Below are positions 14,743-24,476 of a DNA stretch of 64,000 nt, one piece after another. The first letter of the stretch is position 1. Each line of letters opens with the position of its first letter. The notes beneath the pieces were generated by a model. The model saw only the letters and a list, made by a program, of their open reading frames with translations. It was not told the origin of the DNA and did no database searches. Location of the stretch: assembly GCF_001046635.1 (NCBI RefSeq), contig NZ_KQ130455.1, forward strand, positions 375,103-439,102. The letters are read 5' to 3'. A program made the position numbers and the translations under genes. The DNA is from Novosphingobium barchaimii LL02. Lineage in GTDB: Bacteria > Pseudomonadota > Alphaproteobacteria > Sphingomonadales > Sphingomonadaceae.

Positions 14743-17130
14743 ATGATGGCGCCGGCCGCCGAGGCAAGCGCTTCTCGGCCGCTTGAGGGGGTGGTCGTGC
14801 TGGACCTGCTGGACGGCACAGTGAAGGCGCTAAGCCGCCCCTACGCTGACCTTGGCGCCCGCGTGATACGCGTCAGGCCGCTGGGCGGTGAGCGAGCCGC
14901 CGGGGACCGCAGGGAAGCGATCATCCACGCCGTCGCCGATGCGGGCAAGGAACTGGTCACGCTGCCGCACGAGCCGGGCGAACGATCGGCGCAGTGGCGC
15001 GAAATGCTGGAGCAGGCCGAACTCGTCCTTGTCCCTTACCCCCGACCGACGGAGCTGGATTTTCCGAACGAGGCCGTGCCCGAACGCTGTGTCCTGATGA
15101 CGGTCTCGATGTTCGGCACCGGCAACGCCTATGCCGACTGGCAGGCCACCGACCCGGTGCTCCACGCCTTGTCCAGCGAGCTTTCGCGGTCGGGCGTAGC
15201 GGGGCGCGAGCCGCTGCTGCCGCCGGGGCGCCTGGCGTTCGACTGCGCGATGACGCAGGCGGCCTATGTCGGGATGGCAGCGATCTATGCGGCGCAGTTG
15301 ACAGGGCGCGGCGACCGTATCGATTTCTCGATGCTCGACGGAGCGGTGCAGGCGCTCGATCCCGGGTTCGGGCTGGCCGGAAGCGCTACGCTGGGGCGGT
15401 CCGCGAAGCTGCTGCCGCCGGGACGCCCGGTGCCGGGGATGCTCTATCCCATTTTTCCCTGCGCGGACGGACAAGTGCGGGTGTGCCTGCTGGCGCCGCG
15501 CCAGTGGCAGAACATGTTCCGCTGGCTGGGGTCGCCCGCCCAGTTCGCCTCAGCCGACTTCAACAGCCTGGAGGTGCGCCAGCAATCCGGCGCGCTGACA
15601 CAGGCCATGGCGGAGTTCTTCCGTGACCGGCGCAAGGCCGACCTCGAGCAGGAAGGGGCCGAACATGGCGTCCCGATTGCAGGCGTGCTTTCGCTGGCGG
15701 AATGCCTTGCGACCGATCATGTGACGGCTCGGGGCGTCATCGGTGAAGTGGAATTGCCCGATGGCCACAAGGTGCGGATGCCCCGCGGCGTGATCGGCAT
15801 CGACCGTCACGTACACAGCGCCGCGCCTACCCGGCATGTCCCATTTTCCCGGCCTGATGGCGCGACGCCGGCGCAGCCGCTGGTAGGCTTGAAGGTGATC
15901 GACCTTGGCGTGATCGTCGTGGGTGGAGAGCAGAGCCGGCTACTGGCCGATCTTGGCGCCGATGTCATCAAGGTCGAAAGCGCATCGTTCCCCGATGGTA
16001 CGCGCCATTCCTACCTGCCGACCGGCCTTTCGGTGGGGTTTGCGGCGGGGCATCGCAACAAACGCAGCCTGGGGCTGGACTTGCGACATCCCGAGGGCAA
16101 GGCGCTGTTCCTGCGGCTGGCGGACGAGGCGGACGTTATTCTTTCCAACTTCAAGCCCGGCACGATGGAATCGCTGGGCTTCGATTACGCGGCGATCAAC
16201 GCGCTCAATCCCGGCGTCGTCATGGTGGATAGCAGCGCGTTCGGAGCAGACGGGCCGTGGGCCGGACGGATGGGCTATGGTCCGCTGGTCCGCGCCGCCT
16301 CTGGGCTGACGCGCAAGTGGTGTTATCCTGACGACGCTGAGGCCTTCAGCGACAGTGTCACTATCTACCCCGACCACGCGGCGGCGCGTTATGGCGCGAT
16401 CGCGACGCTGGCGCTGCTTGCGCGGCGGCTGCGCACGGGCCGGGGCGGGACGGCCTCGATCTCGCAGATGGAAGTCATGCTCGATCATTTTGCGCCCGAG
16501 ATCGTGGGATTGGCGAACGGAGTGGACGACTGGGACGCACCTTCGGATGCGCCCTGGGGCGTGTTTCCGGCAAGCGGCGATGACGAATGGTGCGTCGTGA
16601 CGGTTCGGGGCAACCGCGATTGGCAGGCGCTGTCGCGGGTGCTGTGCCGTGACGACTGGGCCACTCTGCCGCAATATGCCGATCGTTATGGCCGCTTGCT
16701 AAACAGGGCCGCGATCGAGTGCGATCTGACCGAGTGGATCGGCCGCCAGGGCTCCGATGCGGCGATGCGGCGCTTGCAGGCGGGGGGAGTTCCGGCGGCA
16801 CGGATGCTGCGGATCGCGGACCTTCCCGAGTTCGGCTACTTCCGCGAGCGTGGGCTTTTCCGCGCCGAGCAACACCCGCATCTTGCCGAAGAGGTTCTTG
16901 CCGAGAGGTTCCATGCCCCTTCGTCGAACATCGCCGATTTGCCGGCAACGCCTGCCCCGCTGATGGGCGAGAACAGCGCGGAGGTAATGCGCGATTGGCT
17001 GGCGCTGCCCCCGGATGAAATCGAACGCCTGTTCGCCTCGAACGTGTTGCAGGGCGTGGCCCCCGAGATCGCCCGGATGCTGGCCGAGGGCGAAGGACGC
17101 GGCGAAGCAATGGTCAGTTTGAAAACCTAA
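14743..17130 (+). CDS. Two-domain CaiB/BaiF (family III) CoA-transferase
   Basis: 795 residues from ATG 14743 (another ATG follows directly); upstream start codons in frame give residues unlike the family. Two family III CoA-transferase domains lie in tandem: residues 10-370 (EGVVVLDLLDGTVKALSRPY) and 375-795 (PLVGLKVIDLGVIVVGGEQS ... VESASFPDGTRHS). The catalytic Asp typical of the family fits PDHAAARYGA in the second domain; the first domain looks more diverged. Such double-length enzymes move CoA between carboxylic acids, here probably activating the pathway substrate. Divergent from the MFS gene and followed by a thiolase-like gene. Confidence 0.88.
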   Translation: MMAPAAEASASRPLEGVVVLDLLDGTVKALSRPYADLGARVIRVRPLGGERAAGDRREAIIHAVADAGKELVTLPHEPGERSAQWREMLEQAELVLVPYPRPTELDFPNEAVPERCVLMTVSMFGTGNAYADWQATDPVLHALSSELSRSGVAGREPLLPPGRLAFDCAMTQAAYVGMAAIYAAQLTGRGDRIDFSMLDGAVQALDPGFGLAGSATLGRSAKLLPPGRPVPGMLYPIFPCADGQVRVCLLAPRQWQNMFRWLGSPAQFASADFNSLEVRQQSGALTQAMAEFFRDRRKADLEQEGAEHGVPIAGVLSLAECLATDHVTARGVIGEVELPDGHKVRMPRGVIGIDRHVHSAAPTRHVPFSRPDGATPAQPLVGLKVIDLGVIVVGGEQSRLLADLGADVIKVESASFPDGTRHSYLPTGLSVGFAAGHRNKRSLGLDLRHPEGKALFLRLADEADVILSNFKPGTMESLGFDYAAINALNPGVVMVDSSAFGADGPWAGRMGYGPLVRAASGLTRKWCYPDDAEAFSDSVTIYPDHAAARYGAIATLALLARRLRTGRGGTASISQMEVMLDHFAPEIVGLANGVDDWDAPSDAPWGVFPASGDDEWCVVTVRGNRDWQALSRVLCRDDWATLPQYADRYGRLLNRAAIECDLTEWIGRQGSDAAMRRLQAGGVPAARMLRIADLPEFGYFRERGLFRAEQHPHLAEEVLAERFHAPSSNIADLPATPAPLMGENSAEVMRDWLALPPDEIERLFASNVLQGVAPEIARMLAEGEGRGEAMVSLKT

Positions 17131-17393
17131 CACAAACGTCAGTCAGACAAAGGATGATGCAGATTTGACTTCCAATGACACCGGCCATTAGCATCCCGCC
17201 AACGATAAAGGAGAGGATACGAAGGTCGACAGGCCGCCCGCGTCAGTACCGGGCGATGGCTGCGGCATTGCGCCGATTTCCAGGATGACAGGGAAAAACG
17301 CCTTTGGCGCGGTGCTCCCTTGGAAATGTGCCCAGATGGAAGACTCGAATTTTCTGCGTCGCCGACAAGCAAAGTCTTGGAAAGGAAAGATGC

Positions 17394-18917
17394 ATGAACT
17401 CCAATGTCGATGAAACGAGGGTGCCGGTCCTGATCGGTATCGGGGAAGTGCTGGACCGGCCCGCGAACGATCTCGACGGACTCGATGCGTTCGATCTCAT
17501 GCTGGCGGCCCTCAAGGCGGCTGAGGCGGATGCGGGCGTTTCGGTGCTCGATGCACTGGACTGGCTGGGGGTGGAGGACGAGATATCCTTCCCCGACCCG
17601 GCCCCGCATGAGCGGCTGGCCGAGCGTTTGGTCGCTGGCGGCGGCAAACGCCCTTCGCGCCTTCTCAAGACCCACGAGGCCAGCGGCGACGGCCCGATCA
17701 AGCTGATTAACGATGCGGCCAACCTGATCGGGCGGGGCGAGATATCCATTGCAGCGGCGGTCGGCGCGGAGGCCCTGCGCACTGCCGCGAAACGCGCCCA
17801 GGCGGCTATAGCGGCCGGGCAGGAGCCGCCGAAAAGCTCCATTGCCGATGTCGCAGAAGCTAACGCCAAGCCGCTGGCACGCAAGCATGGCCTGTTCACT
17901 CCGATCGACGTCTACCCGCTTTACGAAAACGCTGCCCGCGCGGCCTGGGGGCAGACGCTGGCCGAAGGGCAGGCGGAAAGCGGCAGGATTGGCGAAGCCT
18001 TCGCGGCAGTCGCGGCGGCCAACCCCTATGCGTGGATCCGCAAGCCGGTGAGCGCGGAGGCGATCGCCACGGCCACGCCGGACAACCGCATGGTCAGCTT
18101 TCCCTACACCAAGATGATGGTAGCCAATTCCAGCGTGAACATGGGCGCTGCGGTGATCGTCGCCAGTCTCGCCAAGGCGCGCGAACTGGGTGTGGACGAA
18201 AGCCGCTTCGTCTATATCGGCGCCGGCGCCGCCGCGCACGAGGACGAGGATTTCCTGCTGCGCGACAGCTACACCCACGCCGTCAGCCTGGAGACGACGG
18301 TGCTTTCGGCGCTGGAGCGCAATGGGCTGGGCGCTTCCGACATCGATCACGTCGAACTCTATTCCTGCTTCCCCATCGTGCCCAAGCTGGCCCGGCGCGT
18401 GCTGGACTGGCCACTGGACAAGCCGTGCTCGGTCTATGGCGGCCTCACGTTCGGCGGAGGACCGATCGGCAACTGCATGATGCACGCCGCCGCGCGCATG
18501 GTGGGGAAGCTGCGCGAAGGCGGCTATTATGGGCTGATCGTGGCCAATGGCGGCTATGCCACGCACAGTCACTCGATGGTGTTCAGCCGCAAGCCGGTGC
18601 CGGCGGGGACCTTCCCGCAGGACTATGACGTGCAGCCTCTTGCCGATGCACGGCGCGGCGCGGCGCCTGAACTTCTGGCCGAGTATTCCGGGCCGGGCAC
18701 CATCGAAACCTACACCATCCCGTTCGACCGGCACGGCAGCCCCCGGCATGCGACGATCGTCGGCCGCACGCCCGAAGGCGCGCGGTTCATCGCCCGGGTG
18801 CCGGAAACCGATGCGGCGACGATCGCCTTCCTGATGGCGGGCGACACCGAGCCGGTCGGCACAGCGGGGCAGGTCGTCACCGGGCCCGATGGGCTGGCTA
18901 TCTGGGGCTCGCCCTGA
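17394..18917 (+). CDS. Thiolase-like acetyl-CoA acetyltransferase family protein
   Basis: 507 residues from ATG 17394, preceded by GGAAAGGA. The N-terminal half has the thiolase fold, but the site normally holding the nucleophilic Cys reads THEASGDGPIKLINDAANLI, without Cys. The C-terminal part has VELYSCFPIVPKLARRVLDW and GGLTFGGGPIGN, shared with the long bacterial 'acetyl-CoA acetyltransferase' group, and ends in a domain of about 100 residues. Members lacking the Cys may not be ordinary thiolases; they could act as acyl-CoA hydrolases or retro-Claisen-type enzymes. It lies 263 bases after the CoA-transferase, in the same direction. Confidence 0.85.
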   Translation: MNSNVDETRVPVLIGIGEVLDRPANDLDGLDAFDLMLAALKAAEADAGVSVLDALDWLGVEDEISFPDPAPHERLAERLVAGGGKRPSRLLKTHEASGDGPIKLINDAANLIGRGEISIAAAVGAEALRTAAKRAQAAIAAGQEPPKSSIADVAEANAKPLARKHGLFTPIDVYPLYENAARAAWGQTLAEGQAESGRIGEAFAAVAAANPYAWIRKPVSAEAIATATPDNRMVSFPYTKMMVANSSVNMGAAVIVASLAKARELGVDESRFVYIGAGAAAHEDEDFLLRDSYTHAVSLETTVLSALERNGLGASDIDHVELYSCFPIVPKLARRVLDWPLDKPCSVYGGLTFGGGPIGNCMMHAAARMVGKLREGGYYGLIVANGGYATHSHSMVFSRKPVPAGTFPQDYDVQPLADARRGAAPELLAEYSGPGTIETYTIPFDRHGSPRHATIVGRTPEGARFIARVPETDAATIAFLMAGDTEPVGTAGQVVTGPDGLAIWGSP

Positions 18918-18979
18918 TGGCGTGAAAGACTGAACGGACGCCGCGAACAACGCCGGCGCATGGAGAGGGAGCGTGGAAG

Positions 18980-19912
18980 ATGACGAATATCGATATCCGG
19001 CAGGTCCGCATGTTCGTAGCGGTTGCCGACGCGCTCTCCTTCACCCGTGCGGCGGCGGCGTTGCATGTCGCGCAGCCCTGGCTTTCGGTGCAGATCCGCA
19101 AGCTGGAAGACCAGGTCGGCTTCCCGCTGTTCTTTCGCAACCGCAATCGCGGCGTGGTGCTGACGCGGCAGGGCAAGGCGTTTCTCGAACCGGCGCGCGC
19201 CTATGTCGAGGCGGCGCTCCAGGCCGGGGACGCGGCCAAGGACATCCGGGGCTATCAGGCGCTGTCGCTGAAACTGGGTGCCCCCGATTTTTCCGCCGAG
19301 ATCCCGGCGCGCGGCGCGCTGTTGGATTTGTTCGTGGGCCGCTATCCCCGGATGGAGATCGAGATCGTCAACGCGTGGTCCGCGCAACTGCTCGACGCCC
19401 TCCTGGACCACGAGATCGACATGGCCTTCACCGTGGGGCCGTTCGAGCGGGCGGGATGCGAGGTCATCGATATCGCGCATTATCGCTGGGCGATCTTGGC
19501 CGAGCATGACCAGGCGGCCGAATGGGGCGACGACGTGCCGCTTTCGGCGCTCCGGGGGCGGCAGGTTGCCAGCTTCCGCCGTAACATCAATCCTGCGTTT
19601 TACGACAGCATCGCGCCAAGGCTGGCGGAGCACGACATCGAGATCGTCGCGCTGCCGGAATCGTCGCTTTGCGGGATTCGCCGTCATGCAGTGCGCACGC
19701 ATGTCCCGGTGCTCATCAGCGAATGGCACGCCCAATCCAACCCGGACCCCGATCTTACGGTGGTGCCGTTCCGGGAAGTGGACTTCACGTTCGCCCTGCA
19801 TCTCGTCCGGCGCGAGAACGATGATCGCCCCGCTGTTCGGGGGCTGTGGGACGTGGCGCGCGCATCGGTAGCCGCGAACCTTGATAAGAAATTCGTCTCA
19901 AGCGTCCTGTGA
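18980..19912 (+). CDS. LysR-family regulator
   Basis: 310 residues. Residues 4-63 form the LysR helix-turn-helix (IRQVRMFVAVADALSFTRAA ... VQIRKLEDQVGFPLF). The effector-binding domain follows from about 90. It lies 62 bases after the thiolase-like gene, on the same strand, and before the enoyl-CoA hydratase gene. By position it should regulate this catabolic cluster, perhaps in response to a CoA ester or free acid. Confidence 0.92.
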   Translation: MTNIDIRQVRMFVAVADALSFTRAAAALHVAQPWLSVQIRKLEDQVGFPLFFRNRNRGVVLTRQGKAFLEPARAYVEAALQAGDAAKDIRGYQALSLKLGAPDFSAEIPARGALLDLFVGRYPRMEIEIVNAWSAQLLDALLDHEIDMAFTVGPFERAGCEVIDIAHYRWAILAEHDQAAEWGDDVPLSALRGRQVASFRRNINPAFYDSIAPRLAEHDIEIVALPESSLCGIRRHAVRTHVPVLISEWHAQSNPDPDLTVVPFREVDFTFALHLVRRENDDRPAVRGLWDVARASVAANLDKKFVSSVL

Positions 19913-20112
19913 AACATATTAGACGACGGCGTCTCCGGGCAATATCCTTTCAGGAATAACCAGTCGTCGCACAAACAGGCGCGTTCGATTACGTCAAAGA
20001 GGATGGGTGGATATTGCGTTGCAGCGCAGTCCGCTTGGGGAAATCACCAGAACAGCCTGGCGCGTTCGCGCCGCGACCGTGCCGCATAAGCGATGGGTTT
20101 GGAGAGAGATAC

Positions 20113-20901
20113 ATGACCGATACGGTTGATGACGTGGTGCTGTTTGAGATCGTCGACGGGCACATCGGCCTTGTCACGTTGAACCGTCCGGAAAAGCGCA
20201 ACGCCGTCAACGGCGCCGTGGCGCGAGCGATCGATGCGATCGTCAAGCAGACGGAGGCCGATCCCGCCATCTGGGCGGTGGTCATCACGTCGGCTGAAGG
20301 TCCCACGTTCTGCGCCGGCGCCGATCTTGCCGAAGTGGCGGCGGGGCGCGGCGATGATCTGAGCACGCCCGACGGCGGCTTTGCCGGCTTCGTCGAGGCA
20401 GTCCGCGTCAAGCCTTGGATCGCGGCGGTGAAGGGCAGTGCATTGGGCGGGGGGCTGGAAATCTCCCTCGCCTGCGATTTGCGGGTGGTAGCGGACACCA
20501 CGGTGCTGGGCCTTCCGGAAGTGAAGCGCGGGCTGATCGCGGGTGCCGGCGGCATCTATCGCCTGCCGCGCCAGTTGCCCCGCGCCATCGCTCTGGAAAT
20601 GATCGCCACCGGCGAGCCTATCGCGGCACCGCGCGCAGCGGCGCTGGGGCTGGTCAACCGGGTAGTAGCGGAAGGTGAAGTGATCGACGCCGCGCTTGGC
20701 CTCGCCCGTGCGATCTGCGCCAATTCGCCGGTGGCGGTACGTGAAAGCCTGCAGGTCGCGCGGAGCGCCGCCGATGTGCCCGAAAGCGCATCGATCCAAG
20801 CCTCGCGCGAGGCGTTCGAGCGCCTGATGCTGACCGACGACTTTGTCGAAGGGCCGCGCGCTTTCGTCGAGAAACGGCCGCCGCAATGGTCCGGCTGCTG
20901 A
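20113..20901 (+). CDS. Enoyl-CoA hydratase/isomerase (crotonase family)
   Basis: 262 residues from ATG 20113, preceded by GGAGAGA. Crotonase motifs: NRPEKRNAVN near 24, the CoA/oxyanion segment FCAGADLAEV near 66, and GSALGGGLEISLACDLRVVA near 107. Both catalytic glutamates of hydratases fit, in GGGLE and GLPEVKRG. It probably hydrates an unsaturated acyl-CoA produced in the pathway. The close match to the two-Glu pattern favours hydratase over isomerase activity. Confidence 0.9.
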   Translation: MTDTVDDVVLFEIVDGHIGLVTLNRPEKRNAVNGAVARAIDAIVKQTEADPAIWAVVITSAEGPTFCAGADLAEVAAGRGDDLSTPDGGFAGFVEAVRVKPWIAAVKGSALGGGLEISLACDLRVVADTTVLGLPEVKRGLIAGAGGIYRLPRQLPRAIALEMIATGEPIAAPRAAALGLVNRVVAEGEVIDAALGLARAICANSPVAVRESLQVARSAADVPESASIQASREAFERLMLTDDFVEGPRAFVEKRPPQWSGC

Positions 20902-21048
20902 CAAGGCCGGCCGCAGGACAGACCACTTTACCGCTGTGAAACAGAATCCGACCGCCTGACCGGCGGCGAGGAACGACTACGCGCGCCGGCCGGGTTCTGA
21001 TCCGGGCATCGCCGATACAACGACAACAAAAAAGGGGAGATGATTCAG

Positions 21049-23304
21049 ATGAAAAACGGCCTTCTGCTCGCCGCCAGCGTCCTGGCTCTGTCCGCAACGC
21101 CCGCCCGGGCGCAGTCGGCGTCCCCGCCAGAGGGGCAGGCGGAGGAGAAGACCGTCGGCATCGGCGAGATAATCGTGACCGCCCGCCAGCGCTCGGAATC
21201 GCTCCAGACGGTGCCTGTCGCGGTGGCGGCGATGGATGCCGCGATGATCGAACGCAGCTTCATCCCCGACGTCGATTCCATCGAGAAGTTCATGCCCAAC
21301 GTGGAGCTTGGCCGCCATCCCTTCACCGGCGGCGGCATGTCCGCCTCGATCCGCGGCATCAGCTTCGGCGATCTTGACCGCGCGTTCGAGCCGGCCGTGG
21401 CCGTCTCGGTCGACGGGGTGTTCCTGGCTTCCAACACTGGCGCGATGATGGACACCTTCGACATCGAGGCGATCGAAGTCCTGCGCGGCCCACAGGGCAC
21501 CTTGTTCGGCCGCAACACCATCGGCGGCGTCATCAGCATCAAGCGCACCAAGCCGACGATGGACTGGGGCCTCAAGGGCCAGGTCACGGTGGGCAGCTAC
21601 AACGTGCGCGAATACAAGGCGATCGCCAACATCCCGATCGTGGCGGACACGGTCGGCCTCAAGGTGGGCGGCTACCGCGAACGCAGCGACAGTTTCACCC
21701 GCCGCATCAGCGACGGCAAGCGCGAGGACGGCATCGATCGTTACTCGATCTTCGGCGCGCTGCGCTTCAATCCCGGTTCGGCCTTCGACGCCACCTTGTC
21801 GGTGGACCGCATCCAGGACCGCTCGCACTACCCGAGCCTGGTGCCGATTTCCGCCGCGAACCAGACCTTCTGCATCGCCTTCGGCGCCTGCATCGGCACC
21901 CAGGGACAGCAGATCGCCGACAGCGGCAACAAGCTCGCGCTTGACGATTACCCGTTCTACGCCCGGCTCCAGCACACCGCCGTTACCCTGAATGCCAAAC
22001 TCGACGTGATCGACGGCATTTCGATCGAATCCATCACCAACTACACCAGGCAGAAGGACGGCCTGAACATCGAGAATACCGGCGCCGCGCCGCTGGCGAA
22101 CGGCGCCCACGTTTTCGTGTCGAAACGCGACCAGAAGGCCAGCCAGTTCAGCCAGGAAGTGCGTGCAATCAGCAGTTTCGGCGGCGTGTTCGATTTCGTC
22201 GCGGGGCTCTACTACATGAAATCCAAGTTCGATCTCGTCCAGACGGTCGAGGTCGCGGGCACGCGCTCGCAGTTCTTCGATGCCGGGCAGGATCTGAATG
22301 CCTACGCAGCCTATGCGGAAGCCTATATCGAGCCTGTGGACCGGCTGCGTCTTACCGTCGGCGGGCGCTATACGCATGAGAAGAAGGACTTTTACATCCG
22401 CTTCCGCAATCCTGTGACGGGCGTGATAACCGGCCAGTGCCCCGATGCGGCGTCACTGTATGGACCATGTGCCGACCCTTCCGTGACGTTCCGCAAGTTT
22501 ACGCCGCGCGTCACGCTTGATTTCCGGTTCACCCCGGACATCATGGTCTACGCGGGATGGTCGCGCGGATATCGTTCGGGCGGTTGGAACAGCCGGGCGA
22601 CCGTGACGACCGCGATCGGGCCATACCAGCCCGAAACGGTCGACAGCTACGAGGCGGGCCTGCGCACCACTTTCTGGGAAAACCGGGCGAGGGCCAACAT
22701 CACCGTCTTTCGCGCCGAATACAAGGAAAAGCAGGAGGAGGTCATAACCGCCTCACCGATCAACCCGCTCATCACGCAGACGCAGGTACAGAATGCATCT
22801 TCCGCAACGCTGCAGGGTTTCGAGGGAGAGTTCCAGCTGGCGCCGGCCGACTGGCTGAACCTGCGAGCGGCGGTCGGCTACATAGACGGCAAGTACGATG
22901 AGTTCCTGTCGGCCGGGGTGGACGTCAAGGACCAGCGCAACCTGCGCTATGCCCCCAAGTGGTCAGTCAGCTTCGGCGGCGACGCGACCATTCCGCTGGA
23001 GGCTACAGGCGGCGAAATACTGCTCAACGCGAACTACAAATGGACGGACAGGTTCGCCACGTCGATCATTCGCGATACAACTGGCTTCAACCGTGACTTC
23101 ATCGATGCCTATGCCACGGTCGATGCATCGATTGGCTATCGTCATGAACTCGGCGACCGCAAGACGGTGAACCTTTCTGCCTTTGTCCAGAATGCGTTTC
23201 ATAACGACGGACGTCTCTATCGAAAAGTCATCACTGGGCCATTCGCTTTCGCGAGCCGAGAGGTCGCGAGGACTTGGGGTATTTCGCTGGGTTTCACATA
23301 CTGA
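21049..23304 (+). CDS. TonB-dependent receptor
   Basis: 751 residues from ATG 21049; AGGGGAG lies 8 bases upstream, whereas the ATG at 21040 sits too close to it. Signal peptide 1-21 (ending ARAQ). TonB box-like GEIIVTARQR near 44, plug domain to about 160 with IEVLRGPQGTLFGRNTIGG, then a beta-barrel ending in ISLGFTY with a C-terminal aromatic. It imports a large or scarce compound across the outer membrane. In sphingomonads such receptors beside catabolic genes often import organic substrates; here that is likely the substrate of the CoA-transferase/hydratase set. Confidence 0.93.
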   Translation: MKNGLLLAASVLALSATPARAQSASPPEGQAEEKTVGIGEIIVTARQRSESLQTVPVAVAAMDAAMIERSFIPDVDSIEKFMPNVELGRHPFTGGGMSASIRGISFGDLDRAFEPAVAVSVDGVFLASNTGAMMDTFDIEAIEVLRGPQGTLFGRNTIGGVISIKRTKPTMDWGLKGQVTVGSYNVREYKAIANIPIVADTVGLKVGGYRERSDSFTRRISDGKREDGIDRYSIFGALRFNPGSAFDATLSVDRIQDRSHYPSLVPISAANQTFCIAFGACIGTQGQQIADSGNKLALDDYPFYARLQHTAVTLNAKLDVIDGISIESITNYTRQKDGLNIENTGAAPLANGAHVFVSKRDQKASQFSQEVRAISSFGGVFDFVAGLYYMKSKFDLVQTVEVAGTRSQFFDAGQDLNAYAAYAEAYIEPVDRLRLTVGGRYTHEKKDFYIRFRNPVTGVITGQCPDAASLYGPCADPSVTFRKFTPRVTLDFRFTPDIMVYAGWSRGYRSGGWNSRATVTTAIGPYQPETVDSYEAGLRTTFWENRARANITVFRAEYKEKQEEVITASPINPLITQTQVQNASSATLQGFEGEFQLAPADWLNLRAAVGYIDGKYDEFLSAGVDVKDQRNLRYAPKWSVSFGGDATIPLEATGGEILLNANYKWTDRFATSIIRDTTGFNRDFIDAYATVDASIGYRHELGDRKTVNLSAFVQNAFHNDGRLYRKVITGPFAFASREVARTWGISLGFTY

Positions 23305-23436
23305 TATTGAGAGCCTTTGGTCCATGGAGAGCAGGGCAAAACGAGGGTTGAAATTCAACTGAATAGCGGTTGAGTTCGGGATCGGGCAGTTGCTGGCGAT
23401 GGCCAGAGTGGTTTATCCCAAGGATCGCTGTCAGCT

Positions 23437-23562
23437 TCATGTGATGCTGCTTGACGTTGGTCCTTCGGCCTGGCGTCGATTGAGCAATTGAAACGCCGGG
23501 TCATCCTGTTGCGGGTCGAAAGATTCATCTAACCGAATGTTTTCTGCGGTCGCTGTCGGCAT
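23437..23562 (-). CDS. Short ORF with strong ribosome-binding site
   Basis: 41 codons from ATG 23562, ending in TGA at 23437. GAGGAGGGTTC directly precedes the ATG, a near-ideal Shine-Dalgarno at 6-base spacing. The peptide is acidic (residues 12-23, DESFDPQQDDPA) and not hydrophobic. It may be a small protein or the surviving N-terminus of a truncated gene. Nothing similar is known to me. Confidence 0.35.
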   Translation of the reverse strand: MPTATAENIRLDESFDPQQDDPAFQLLNRRQAEGPTSSSIT

Positions 23563-23661
23563 GAACCCTCCTCTCAGTTACGATTGAGGCTAAGTAATCC
23601 GACAAGGAAGGATTCGAGGGTTAAAGGATTGTAAATTTATCCATTACAACTCTAGTTTTTG

Positions 23662-23838
23662 TCACACCTCGTTCGGCCGTGAGTCTTTTTGAACGACGTT
23701 GCCCTCGTCGACCATGTCCCTGACCGCGTCCAACCCGGCCTGGATATGTACTGCGGCGATGTGACATTTGAGGTCGTCGAGGCGCGCCAGAATTACCTCG
23801 ATATCGGATGCAATCGACCGCAGATCGGGAATGTTCAC
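23662..23838 (-). CDS. Small hypothetical protein
   Basis: 58 codons from GTG 23838; the frame is closed by TAA 39 bases upstream. The product reads as one long amphipathic helix (LRSIASDIEVILARLDDLKC then GLDAVRDMVDEG), with protein-like composition in a region where other frames look random. No clear ribosome site; a GGGT lies about 10 bases upstream. Function unknown. It and the 41-codon ORF are on the same strand, 99 bases apart. Confidence 0.4.
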   Translation of the reverse strand: MNIPDLRSIASDIEVILARLDDLKCHIAAVHIQAGLDAVRDMVDEGNVVQKDSRPNEV

Positions 23839-23983
23839 GATAGTGCTACCCGTCTTGTTCTTGCCATTCGCGTGGTTTTATACCGAGAACGCTGGGCACG
23901 CGCTATTCCATAGTTTTCAGCATATAGAGCTGTCGTCATAGGTCACGGCATAACTATTCCCGACTATGGCGGTTAGCGGCGCC

Positions 23984-24330
23984 CTCTTGGCTTCGTCCTC
24001 ACCGGCGGCGCAGTTTTCCGATTACTGCGCCGTGCCCGCGCTCAAACCCGATGCCGTGCTTGCCGACAAGGGCTACGACGGTGACGCCGTGCGCGAAGAC
24101 CTGCTTTGGTGCGGTATTCTGCCGATCATCCCGCCCAAGGCGAACCGTCGAGATCCGCCCGCCTGCGACTTTCCGGCGCTACCGCGACCGCAATCACGTC
24201 GAGCGCTTGTTCAACCGCCTGAAGCAATCCCGACGCAACATACCCCGGTACGACAAACTGCGGCCTCTTTCCTCGGCTTCCTCTCGCTCGCCGCCGCCAA
24301 GCTCTGGCTTGTCGACGATGTCAACGCAAC
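23984..24330 (+). pseudogene. IS5-family transposase remnant
   Basis: Only the C-terminal half is left, spread over two frames. It begins with PALKPDAVLADKGYDGDAVR, the DDE-region segment with the middle Asp, continues to PPKANRRDPPACDF, shifts frame to RRYRDRNHVERLFNRLKQ with the last catalytic Glu, and returns to the first frame at SFLGFLSLAAAKLWL. Two frameshifts and the missing N-terminus make it inactive. No matching inverted ends were found. It separates the catabolic cluster from the following receptor operon. Confidence 0.8.
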
Positions 24331-24476
24331 TCAGGGTTGCCAGGCTACCCTCCGCCTTGCGTGGCAGCACTGGCATTTTAGCTTCGGGCCCAGCTTTCGC
24401 CACACGTTGAGGCATTCATCGCGATTGACTCGCGATAGCATCAACGACAAGGAGGCCTAACTTCCAGGGGGAAACA

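Noticed and set aside
21000-22377. Long minus-strand open frame of over 460 codons
   Set aside because: It is antisense to the TonB receptor, with His/Asp/Val/Gly-rich random-looking protein.
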